A model generated the notes under the pieces. It worked only from the letters and a program-made list of their open reading frames with translations, was not told the origin of the DNA and did not search any database. This document shows, one piece after another, positions 43,761 to 54,900 of a DNA stretch of 64,000 nt; positions within the stretch are counted from its first letter, which is position 1; every line of letters begins with the position of its first letter. The position numbers and the translations under genes are program-made. The stretch lies in contig JAPDOI010001175.1 in assembly GCA_029168955.1 (NCBI GenBank), positions 62,001-126,000 on the forward strand, read 5' to 3'. Source of the stretch: Aplectana chamaeleonis (taxonomy: Eukaryota > Nematoda > Chromadorea > Rhabditida > Cosmocercidae).

Positions 43761-44730
43761 AAATGGCAGAAATTGAAAAGTGAGACAGCAGTCGCGGATT
43801 CAGCCGTGACGAAATCGCGCTCACGGCGGCTGCGTATCGCCACGTTGAAGAGTTGACGCGCACGTGACAAACAGCGCGCTTTTTGAACGTGAATTAAATC
43901 TCCGCGCTCCAATCGTTTTAATTCCTCAAACAAAGAATTTTGCATGTAAAATTTGTTCTATTTTGATTTTTCATATGGTTTAATTAGGAATGAAGTTGAT
44001 TTACGATATTAATCCTAATCTGTCTGTATTTTATGCTTTTTATGCGGTAGTATTGTGAAAAGTTTTGAAAGTTACTTGCAGCTGCTGGATTTTCGTTCTT
44101 TAAAAACTCTAGTGTCTTTTCCGTCGAAAATCAGTACTATTCAGTTATGGTTTCAAATGCGATCAATTCCTCTGTGTAACCGGAGACAGTGATTATCTAG
44201 AGTTTGGCAGTGTAATCGCAATTTTTTTAATCAAATAACGTTTTTTTTGAATCTATCTTGCTTGCTCGTCTCTTGAATGAACTCTCTTATTTATTTAGTC
44301 TCTGTTTTTTCTCATATACTATCAACTACAAAAAGTTTTTTTCGCATCCGTGGTCCTCATTATGCTATTTTACGGGCCATTTCAAATAAAGTTCTAGGAG
44401 TAGTGGCGTGGTTAATAAGAATTGTGGTTTTTTATTTTCTTATTGTTGATTCACATGTAGTTGTGTTATTAATTTTTAGAGCTTTTTCATTATTAAATAA
44501 CGCGTTTTTTTCAATTCGAACCTTACCTGTGATGCCTTTCGTATCTCTTTCGCAAGAAATACTTCTCGACGGAGCTTGATAATCACCGTAGATCTGAAAG
44601 ATTGCAAAATCTATAAAAAAAAACTCATATATCGTTTTTTTTCTTGAGCTTTCGATGGGATTTTATTAAGATATATACCTCACTTTTTTCTCTGAGGAAA
44701 TAATAACTTATCTACGAGTTTCCAAAGCTA
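43761..44730. other. AT-rich interval upstream of rpl-12
   Basis: Should contain the rpl-12 promoter. 44,000-44,700 is strongly AT-rich with one plus-strand open frame of hydrophobic composition and no recognised homology. Confidence 0.4.
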
Positions 44731-44734
44731 TCTT

Positions 44735-45990
44735 AGGTGGTACGACCTCCGAATATGGGATTGAGCGGTCATCCTACTCAAGTGATCCCTGACGAACTTT
44801 GGTGTGCTCCTGCAACGTAAAAGTCGAAAACGATCCAATTGGGAGTCCCGTCCATCTTTGTAGTATTGATCTCCTTTGCTGCCGAGATGTCGTACGTTCG
44901 TACGTTCAAAGCTACGTGACAGTGTGGAGGAAAGAAGACTCACCTCTGTGCAAACTGGCTGACGTCAACCTCTCCGCGTGGAGTGGGTTTTTGTCATGGG
45001 AGAGATGCTGGCTGGCTGCCAGCTCTCCTAAGGATTCTACTACAAATGGCCGGCGTCGAGAGGGAATCCAGGACCCGCTCAGAAGTACTCATGCAGGCCA
45101 CGTGCGGCAAGGATGTTACCAGGAGACATACCAGCGTCCAGGCAAGCTTCGGATGCCAAAGGTGGGTGCATCTCTCCTCTGTTCGGGTCTCAGTCTCTGT
45201 GAGGCATCACGATCCCCTTCCTTCCAGTTGTGTTCTGTGCTCTGCCCCCAGTAACTCTGATTCCTTCATTTACCAACCGCCCCTCTCTATTGTGCATATT
45301 AACCTCAATGGCCTTCGTGCCAAGCTTGTCTGAACTCTCTCTTTTTGCTCATGCATCATCATCCTGATGTCATAATGGTTCAGGAAACCAAATCCTTTTT
45401 CTCCTCCTACTACCGCAGTATCGTCACCCTAACATTCCTGGCTACACTGCTTATCATGCCTCCAAGGACAGCTCTCGGCGGAGGAGTTTCCACTTGGCTC
45501 GTATTATCAAATCCTCGACTCCTCTCCCATATCATACCTAAACACACCGAAGAACTTTACTCTCCGAGTACCTACCTATCCATCTCCTCTTAAAAACCTC
45601 TATATCTCTTTTTAATATCTATATCCCTCCTACCACGTCCTGTCCCCGATCTTATGACCCTATTCCCCCACTCAAGCAGTTGTACGACTGCTCCCTTTCA
45701 CCCTCGGTTGTCTTCGCAGGCGATTTCAATGCTCATACATTCTGCTCGTCGCTTGACACTGACGCTAGAGGAGAAGACGTCGAAGAATGGGCGGAGGAGT
45801 GCGATATGGTCATTCTCAACGATGATCAGCCCACTCGTGGTAGCCGTGGCCACACAACTGAACACCTATTCGAATGCCCAAAGAGGCCTCCCACTCTTAC
45901 AACAATGGATTTGTGGACGAATCCGGTTTCAGTCGCCCGTTTCTTGAACCTTTGACAAAAACCTTCCTGCGGCTGCAAAGAAGAAGAAGA
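44735..45990 (+). mobile_element. Jockey-type LINE, internally deleted
   Basis: The 5' part (from about 44,880) corresponds to the LINE at 50.2-53.7 kb read on the opposite strand: zinc-finger region ([10 protein letters not shown] in the better copy), [15 protein letters not shown] at 45,280-45,325, [12 protein letters not shown] at 45,360, and the [14 protein letters not shown] endonuclease block at 45,720. At about 45,838 it jumps from NDDQPTR to the extreme C-terminus (HTTEHLFECPKRPPTLTTMD then LWTNPVSVARFLNL). This removes about 2 kb, including all of the RT. The tail is (AAG)n at 45,975-45,990. Frameshifts are frequent. Confidence 0.88.
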
Positions 45991-45999
45991 AGATATTGA

Positions 46000-47330
46000 C
46001 TTTCTCGGGAGCATCCGCAAAAGGCCTTCTGATATCTCTCTCTCTCTCTCACAGGATTCATAATCCTTCCTAATGGGTGATCAGGCTGTGACGATATTAA
46101 TAACAAGTTGCTGCGCTTGGAGTTGGCAGTGCTCCTTAACTGGCAGAATTCGGGCTTCAGCATGGAGATGTTCAACTGGGGTGCTTTTAGCACACCCTGT
46201 GGCAATCCGAAGAGCAGCATTTTGACCTCGCTGCATCTTTGTCCGCGATGAATCCGATACTATGTGTTGCCATACCGGTGCTGCATACTCCAACGCCGGC
46301 TGCAAGATTGCCTTGTATGTGGTCAGGATCGTCTCCTCAGTGCTTGCCCACGACCTACCACCCAGAGCTCGTAAGACGTTGAGCTTGGTTCTCACTGTAG
46401 CCTGTTTCTGCTCAGTGTTTTTATAGAACTTCAGCGAAGGATCCAATACTAGACCGAGCAGCTTCGGGAAACGTGCGGCAGGCAGACGAGCGTCTTCCCA
46501 GTTCACAACGGGGTGAGCGCAGTGTTCCTTAGGGTCATTGGAGAAAACAGACACAGATGATATAGCGGCAGAGACAGTGAGCATCATATCGTCGAGAAAG
46601 CTCTTCAGGACGATGAGGTAGCTATTGATCTTGCGTGCAGATATATTAATGTCTCTCTCTCGGCATAAGATGGTGATGTCATCCGCATACGCAACGACTT
46701 TGATGTCACTTGGGGGGACGGGCAAATCTACAAGGTAAAGACTGAACAGAGAAGGCGAAATGACTCCTCCTTGAGGGACACCGGCAGCGATCGGGATGCT
46801 ATTAGAGACATGTCCCTGGAACAGTACTGTTGCTCGGCGCCTTTTGATGAGTGCGGTTATCCGTCGCTTCTGCCGAGGCGGGATGGTGGACCTCAATAGC
46901 TTCGCAGACAGTATGCCCAAGTTGACAGAATCAAAGCTTTCGTAAGGTCCAGGGCTACTCCAACTGTGCGTCGAGGTTTTTTTTTTGGCGTTGAAGCCAT
47001 CCAAAACATAGCTTACAATCTCCAGCAGCGCCGAGATGGTAGAGTGTAATTTGCGTAATCCATGTTGGTGCTGCCGTTTATTGTTATGCTCGGCAAGCTC
47101 CTTCACGACCACTTTCTTAGCGACCTTGACAATTGGTGATAAAAGACTTATTGGCCTGTATCCCTTCGCTGTAGATGGCGATTTACCAGGCTTGGGAAAC
47201 GGAATGACGCTTGCCATTTTCCAGTCTTGGGGTAGGATGCACGTGCGAAAGGATGTGTTGATGACGTCAACAACTGCTCCGCTTCCAAAACAACGGGATA
47301 ATAAACACAACGCGGCTCCCTGGACATAAG
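46000..47330 (-). mobile_element. Jockey-type LINE fragment (RT domain), 5' and 3' truncated
   Basis: Minus-strand RT of the same superfamily: NTSFRTCILPQDWKMASVIP, GYRPISLLSPIVKVAKKVVV, HQHGLRKLHST, GVPQGGVISPSLFSLYLVDL and the intact catalytic box VVAYADDITIL at about 46,690. Around 46,930-46,990 a pair of compensating frameshifts turns the [10 protein letters not shown] block into unrelated residues, which removes its Asp. The 3' end stops at about 46,000 against the (AAG)n tail of the plus-strand copy, with no 3' terminus of its own. Confidence 0.88.
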
Positions 47331-48228
47331 ATACAAACAGTATGTTAGCGGGAGGCGAACACCTCAGAAACAAGGGGTAGCGAGTGGCGACCTAGGTTAA
47401 AAGGGACCACTGGTGGCGTGCTTTGGTTTTCTATTTGAAATATATCAAAAAACCGTCAGAAAGATTGAATTTGCATCTGTTACCTGAAACCAGGGACCAG
47501 TAGGATGTAGTGATTTCCTCGGCGGACCGACGTCACTCAGCGGGAGTGTTCGCGATAAGAACGGTTTTTGAGTTTTCACCGGAAATCGATTATACCGGGG
47601 TGCATTGAAACAATAATCGCCAAAGAACGGCTAGGGCGGAAATTATGCTTTACGCGACCAACCGCAGCGACTGTGCAAATCAGGCATATCGATTTTCGGT
47701 CGATATGTATGGCGTCGCTTCGCTCGTTGCTGGAAGTATGATCCCAGCCTAAAATCAAGCCATAGACAGCCCTATACGGCCCTGCGACTTGTGTGCGCTA
47801 TGCCCTACCCGCCCACGTCCTTGTCGGCTTTCGAGGGTGTGGGCGGGGTGAGCATACTACTACAAAGTTTGAGGGCCGTAGTCGGATATCTGTAGCTTAT
47901 TTCTAGCCGTTATTTTGCCATCACTGTTACAGTGGACACCTTCCGGTGAAAACCCGAAAACTGTTTTTATAGTGAACACTGCCTCTAATGAAGGCTAAGA
48001 CGTTTCTTACGATCCCCTCCTCTAAGTGGATTTTTTTTCTTTATTTTCAGTCTGGAATTTTCTGGAAATCCCATATCCACAAATTTTTGTGTTGGTCAGA
48101 ATCTCACCTCCCCACTCTCTTCGTGACGAGTGGTTCGACGGTGCCTGAGGCTACTCCAACTACGCCGGCTGTATTCTGTGCTGCAGTCGTGCTTCTGTGA
48201 CTGCTCTTTTCCACTCCTTTGCTTGCAG
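47331..48228. other. Interval upstream of lin-54
   Basis: Contains GC-box-like GGGCGGGG/CCCGCCCAC near 47,810-47,850 and a TTTTATAG-containing stretch near 47,965. It is presumably the lin-54 promoter region. No other gene seen. Confidence 0.35.
48221..48228 (+). promoter_or_regulatory. Candidate spliced-leader acceptor of lin-54
   Basis: GCTTGCAG after a pyrimidine-rich run ends four bases before the first ATG of the lin-54 frame. This fits nematode trans-splicing and decides the start codon at 48,233. Confidence 0.5.
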
Positions 48229-48232
48229 GTCT

Positions 48233-48954
48233 ATGGGGGAAGCAAATGGGGACTGTATTGAAGCTCTTGAGAGGACCAGTGAAGAAGTGGTGAGTCTGTA
48301 TAGTCACCAAAGTTCGTGGGAATTAAGGTATTCGGATACTGTGCAAGTTTCGTTTTTCAGATCTACGAACCGGTGCTAGTTGGTGAAGATGTGGACACCT
48401 TGTTTATTGAAGGAAGAAGAGTACAGCGAAGCTTATCGGGAAGATGAATATATTCGACTCGAGGACGGGACATTCGTTCCGGTTGATCAACATGCATTGG
48501 TTGCTCAGGTACAGCAAACATTGATTTTTCTACTATCAAATTTAGTCGTGGAGGCCCTACGCAGTTTTTTTCTTTCAGGCGTCCGGTCCATCTCAACCCC
48601 GTATAATACAGCAGGTGGCGGTTACTTCAGCTCCCCAACGACTTGTGGATCCTGTACCTCGGTTTCAAAGCCATCAAGTCATTCAGCAGCGAGATTACCC
48701 TTCGAGAACTGCTCAGGTATGCGCGCAGCGAGCGATTACTCAAAGGCAGGATCCAAGCTGGTAAACGTGCTTGAAATAACTACGCAAATAGAAAGGTACG
48801 GCTCAGATTACAACGCCTACGCATTTTGAAACGTCAAAGACGACCCACAACGGCGCTACACGAATACGAAGTTGTCCCCGCCCATATATTTGTCCGCCCC
48901 GTGTACTTGCCGTCTCCAAAACAAGGCTGCTGGGCCTTTTCCGCAGTCGTCGAT
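48233..48954 (+). CDS. lin-54: lin-54 exons 1-4 (N-terminal region)
   Basis: Exon 1: [19 protein letters not shown]. Exon 2: [17 protein letters not shown], then in the next frame [20 protein letters not shown], an acidic block like C. elegans YDNYEEGAEFIEVNGQLVP. Removing one G from the GAAGGAAGAAG run near 48,411 restores one frame. Exon 3: a Gln/Pro-rich stretch ([20 protein letters not shown]). Exon 4: [20 protein letters not shown], then after a +1 shift [20 protein letters not shown]. Exons 2 and 4 each need loss of one base. Confidence 0.75.
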
Positions 48955-51900
48955 GTATGTGGTTTACTTATTGTAATTTTTGGATGTTTTTTTTTGCCGT
49001 AACTGCAGTTGAACGTCGAAGTGCACGTTATGGTATGTTTACACAAGGTGCTGAGATCGCAAAACGCTTGGCTCCGGGCGAGATTGAACCAGCATATTCC
49101 CTTTCCGGGGGAGCGCCTTATCGCACTGCACCACCGAAGCCCCAGCGTCGCTCTCACTCAACTGCTCGGTAAATCTTCACCGAAGCAATCATCCTTTCAC
49201 CCGCATAATGGGATGAAACAGGTATACCGTCAGAGACTGTCTAATAGTCGTAGACCTGTCAAGATGATGCCCGAGTTATCTAAGTCTTACACGATTTTTG
49301 GATGTTTTTTTGCCGTAACTGCAGTTCAACGTCGCAGTGCACGTTATGGTATGTTTACACAAGGTGCTGAGTTGATCGCAAAACGCTTGGCTCCGGGCGA
49401 GATTGAACCAGCATATTCCCTTTCCGGGGAGCGCCTTATCGCACTGCTTCACCGAAGCTCCAGCGCCGCTCTCACTCAACTGCTCGGTAAATCTTCACCG
49501 AAGCCATCATCTTTTCACCCGCATAACGGTATGAAAGAAGTATACCGTCAGAGACTATCTAATAGTCGTAGACCTGTCAAGACGATGACCTGGTTATCTA
49601 AGTCTTACACGATTTTTGGATGTTTTTTTGCCGTAGCTGCAGTTCAACGTCGCAGTGCACGTTATGGTATGTTTACACAAGGTGCTGAGTTGATCGCAAA
49701 ACGCTTGGCTCCGGGTGAGATTGAACCAGCATATTCCCGCTCTCCTTCGGTGAAGATTTACCGAGCAGTTGAGTGAGAGCGGCGCTGGGGCTTCGGTGGT
49801 GCAGTGCGATAAGGCGCTTCCCCGGAAAGGGAATATGCTGGTTCAATCTCGCCCGGAGCCAAGCGTTTTGCGATCAACTCAGCACCCTGTGTAAACTTAT
49901 TGTATTTATTGTACCAACCACAAACGTCGCGAACACTGGAAATGGCCCAGCACTGTGCAATGAGGGCTAATCGAATAAATCATAAAATTAGGCGATGGGA
50001 AGGCAAAACTAAAAAAAAAAGACAAAAGGTGCGCCCAGGGCAAATCCTGCCCCAGAGAGTCAAAATGTTCGCGCCGTGACGGCCATCCAAAACGGTCGAT
50101 ACGCAGTGCGGGAAAACGAAAGTGTCGAATGGCCCGAGGAGGGCTAGAGGGACTGTTCTAGACGCTTCTCGACTTCTGGAAGGGCAGACCGCCCCCTTTC
50201 TCTCTCTTTCCTTCTTCTTCTTCTTCTTTGCAGCCGCGAAGAGAGTAATTGCTATAGGTTCAGAAACTGGGCGACCAGCGTTGGATTCGTCCAAAGGTCT
50301 ATTGTAGTCAATGTTGTAGGGTTTTTTGGACAGTTGAATAAGTGTAGGGTATTGTGGCCAGGACCACCACAGTCCGGGCAAACGTCGGGAGTGCTATTGT
50401 CGATCCTGTTCACGTAGGACTTCAGGAACGTTGAGTGCCCACAGCGCAACGAGGCTAGAGTGCATCTGGCACGTCTACTAAGCTGAGACTTAGACTCAGA
50501 AACTCGAGGCGGCACAGTACCCAGAATAGGATTAACAGCCGCTCTTTCCAGATATCTCGAACGAACTGGGTGTGCTCATCGCGCAACAGACGGAGGCGTT
50601 CTTTTTGTGAATCGTGCCATCTCTGCAGGTTGACTTTATCTGGAGCATCGGCAAAAGCTTTTCTGATGCCTCTCTCTCTTACAGGTTCAAGTACTCGCCA
50701 AGAAGGGTGGTTGGGCTGCTTTACGATGTTGATATACAGTTGCTGGGCCTGGAGCTGACAGTGCTCCTTTACTGGTAGCACCCGGGTTTCTGCGTGTAAA
50801 TGCTCGATTGGCGAACTCCTATCACATCCGGTGGCGATCCGAAGAGCAGCGTTTTGTACACGCTGCACCTTAGTCCAGGATGCGTCCGACACTAAGTGCT
50901 GCCAAACCGGTGCCGCATACTCTAGGGTGGGCTGCAGTATAGCCTTATACGTGGTCAGAATAGTTTCCTTACTGCTGCCCCATGATGTACCTCCCAGTGC
51001 CCTTAGCACATTGAGTTTAGCTCTTACAATTGCTTGCTTTTGCTCGGTGTTCTTGTGAAACATCAGCGACGGATCGAGTATAAGGCCGAGTAGTTTGACG
51101 AAGCGAGCAGCAGGCAGGCGATCTCCACCCCAGCTGACATCGGGATGGGCGCTGTGCTCTTTGGGGTCCGTTGTGAAAACTAATACTGAAGACTTGGCAG
51201 CTGAGACAATGAGCATCTTGTTATCGAAATGGCTTTTCAAATCCATCAGGTACTCGTTGATCCTGCTCGCGGCCACTTGTATGTCGCGGTTTTGGCACAT
51301 GATAGTCATATCATCAGCGTGATCGACAACTTTAATGTCCTGGGGAGGTGCCGGAATGTCCTCTAAGTACAGATTGAACAGAGCGGGCGATAAGACTCCG
51401 CCTTGCGGAACACCGGCAGCTATGGGGATACTTCTAGAGACATGATTTTGAAACATAACTTTTGCTCGACGGCCCTTGACGAATGCTGTTATCCAACGCT
51501 TCTGCCACGGTTGAATAGAGGAGTTCAGTATGTTATCCGATAGAATACCCAGGTTAACACTGTCGAATGCCTTTGTCAAGTCCAGGGCTACAGCAACGGT
51601 CCTGAGGGGCTTTCTCATGTTGAAGCCGTCGATGGCATAGCCAACGATTTCCAAAAGCGCCGTCGTGGTGGAATGTAGCTTCCTAAAGCCGTGCTGGTGA
51701 TGTTGTTTCTCATTATGCTGAGCCAAATCATTGACGACAAGCTTTTCAGCAACTTGGGCTAGAGGTGACAAAAGGCTTAGTGGCCTGTGTCCTTTCGCTG
51801 ATGACAGCGATTTACCGGGCTTAGGCAGAGGATTGACATTTGCTGTTTTCCAGTTTTGTGGCAGTGGGCAGGTTCGGAATGATGTGTTCATTAAATCAGT

Positions 51901-54900
51901 GAGCAGCGAGAGAAATTCACTGGGGAGCTTCTTTAGGACTGCTGGACAAATTCCGTCAGGACCAATGGCTTTGGACTTACGCATTTCCTTCATAATCTTC
52001 TCCACCTGCGCAGGAGTGGAGGCATCAGCCGTGCCCATAAGCGGAAGGCGGCACAGCTCCCTTACTGTCACTCGGTTTTGCGGGCCACGCTTCGCACATG
52101 TTATGAAGAAGCTCTTGCCCAGAGCATAAGCGGCATTTTGTCCTGACTTGGATACATTGTTCTCAAACTCGATAGTAGATACGGTGGCGGGTGTGGTTTT
52201 TTCCGGAGAGTTTTCTCAGGATTTTCCATGTAGCAGCACCATCTTCCTTGAAGTTCAATTTTTCAGTGAACTTCTGCCACTCGTCTTTCTTGTGCCTGTC
52301 CAAGTCTTTTCTAATCTAGATGGTTGGCAGATCTCTTTTCATCTCTTGTCCTGATTTTCTGAAGTATTCCCCGGGTGACATTAGGGTAAAAAGTTTTCAC
52401 ACGTCTTTCTGGTATGGCCGCTTTCATAGCCTTCCGGATAGCGTCAGATATGTGACGCTCTTTCTGGTGCACATCGCCATTCCATGGATATTCAGCCGCT
52501 CGGTGGAGTGCAACCTCTCTGAATAGACTCCAGTCTGCAAGGCCTAAATTGAGATAAGAACGAAGACGAATACCAGAATAAGGGGCTAGAGAATTTGAGA
52601 GATCGATATGGAGAAAAATGGGAATGTGATCACTAGACAGAGTTGTAGAAGTAGACCACGAGCAAGCACTAGAAAGATTGGAGGAAACGAGCGAAATGTC
52701 TGGGCTAGAAGATCGGCCGATGTAAGGGAGGCGAGTGGGCTGATCATCGTTTAGGATAACCAGGTCGCACTCCTCCGCCCATTCCTCGACGTCCTCTCCT
52801 CTAACATCAGAGTCAAGTGAAGAGCAAAAGGTATGAGCAGTGAAGTCGCCCGCGAAGACGACTGAGGGTGAGAGGGCGCAGTCGTTGAGTTGTTTAAGAA
52901 GAGGGATAGGATTATGAGGTTGGGGACAAGATGTAGTTGGGGGAATGTACATGTTGAAGAGAGATAGGGGAATTTTGAGTGGGGAGATGAAAGGGGACGT
53001 ACTCGAGAGTACCGTCCGTAGGGACATTGGGAATTAGGTGAGGAAGGAAGAGTGGATAGTACAAAGTAGAAACTCCTCCACCGAAAGACGATCTTGGAGC
53101 ATGGTATGAAGTTTAGCCAGGGATATTTGGGTGAGAAGAGGTAGGAGAGGGGAAAGTTTGGTTTCCTGAACCATTATAACATCTGGATGGTGAGTACGAG
53201 CAAAGAGAGAGAGCTCAGATAGTTTGGCACGAAGGCCGTTGAGATTTATATGTACAATAGAAAGTGGGCGATTGGAGGTAGAGGAATCAGAGTTGGAAGG
53301 TGAGGAGCATAGGACACAGCGAAAAGCAGAGTTATGATGCCTCACAGAACTGAGACCCGAACAGAAGAGATGCACCCACCTTTGGCATCCGAAGCACTGG
53401 ACGCTTGTTTTACTCCATGTGACATCGTTGCCGCACGTGGCGAATGGGTACTTCTGAGCGGGTCCAGGATTCCTCTCCACGCCGGCCCTTTGTAGGAGAA
53501 TCCTTAGGAGAGCTGAGGCCAGCCAGCATCTCTCCCATAGCAAAAACCCTCTTCATGGAGGGGTTGATATCGGTTTGCACGGAGTTGATGTTGATTCCTC
53601 CACACGGCCACGGCACGAAAGTACGACATCTCGGCAGCCTCTTTCCTTCCGGCCACATAGGGTTGCTCGATCGCGCCCACTTTTGTTTCACCTAAGCGCC
53701 AGTCGCGTCATATAGGTCCAACTTAGTCAAGAATTCCCTAGGCAATTACTGACAGCAGAGGGATCTTATAGGTAACGCTAGAAATACCCTCCTTTTGGAC
53801 ATCGTGGTTGGTAAAAGAAAAGGGGTTCCACTTCATCATAGTTTGTTTGGGTAGTTGTACGGATTTATTTGATCACAGGTATTCATTTGTTTTGTATGTT
53901 ATTTTTTTGCGTAAGTTATTGTAGTATCCCGTGTCTATCGATTTGTATTGGTCACATCTTATTTTTCACTGCACCCCTGTTTTGGAAGAGGACGGTAAAA
54001 ACAGGGGCGGAAAAATACCTGGCGCGCCATTTCTTACTCGTGTCGCGGCAGTGTGGGTCGTTTTTAACGCTTTAAAATACGTAGGCGTGTTAATCCGACA
54101 AGGGAAGTATCAGACTGGAGGAACATACAGTACCCTACATGTTCTCATGCTCTGGAAAGCCAACGCACCTTACAATAGAAGATCTCTGGCTCAAACCAGA
54201 GGAAGTCGCCAATTTCCTGTCACTTTGATCATGCAATAATGATTTTGAAATGTAAAAAAAAATCAAAAAATGAATAAATAAATAAAAATAAAAAAAGAGG
54301 GTTGAAAAACGCCCCACTCAGGGATCCTCCAAAGAAGAGGATCCTAGAAAAGTTGCTTCGATTATGCCGTCTATGTACCGGAAGTCTGGATCCAGGATCA
54401 ATGGTTATGGTGGAAGATGGGCAACAACAACAACAACAACAGGGGAAGTATACAAAGCGTAGGTCGGATCTCCCAAAATGACTAGTATCGTTAGTATATC
54501 TTCTGGCTCAATAGTGAAAATGCGCAGTATCCCGCCCCGAGCTGCAGGTTCAAAGAAGTTATGAGCATTTTTTAAGCATCGTGAAAAGGCAAAGGTATAT
54601 TTTGAGACATATCTAACTTAGAAAACCGGAAATCTCGAAAGTGGCATTTTCCCTCGAAATTCCTCGGTTGGGAAGCTTCAAACGAAATTAGCCGAAAACT
54701 TTGAAAAATCGACTAATAAACCTCAGATTTGTGATCAGCTCCCCAAAAAACCCACCTGGGAGAATTTTAAGTCAAATCTGGAACATTTTTCTGAAACGCT
54801 TTCAGAGCCCTCAATTCGTAGAAATAAACGCCCAACCGAAAATCGGTACAAGTCCAAAACGCTGTCAGTCTGGACAAAGTATCGGGAATGTGCCTTCATC

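Noticed and set aside
46081..47373. Active Jockey-type RT because of the 430-codon frame with YADD
   Set aside because: The ALDLTKAFD catalytic block is destroyed by compensating frameshifts, and both ends of the element are missing.
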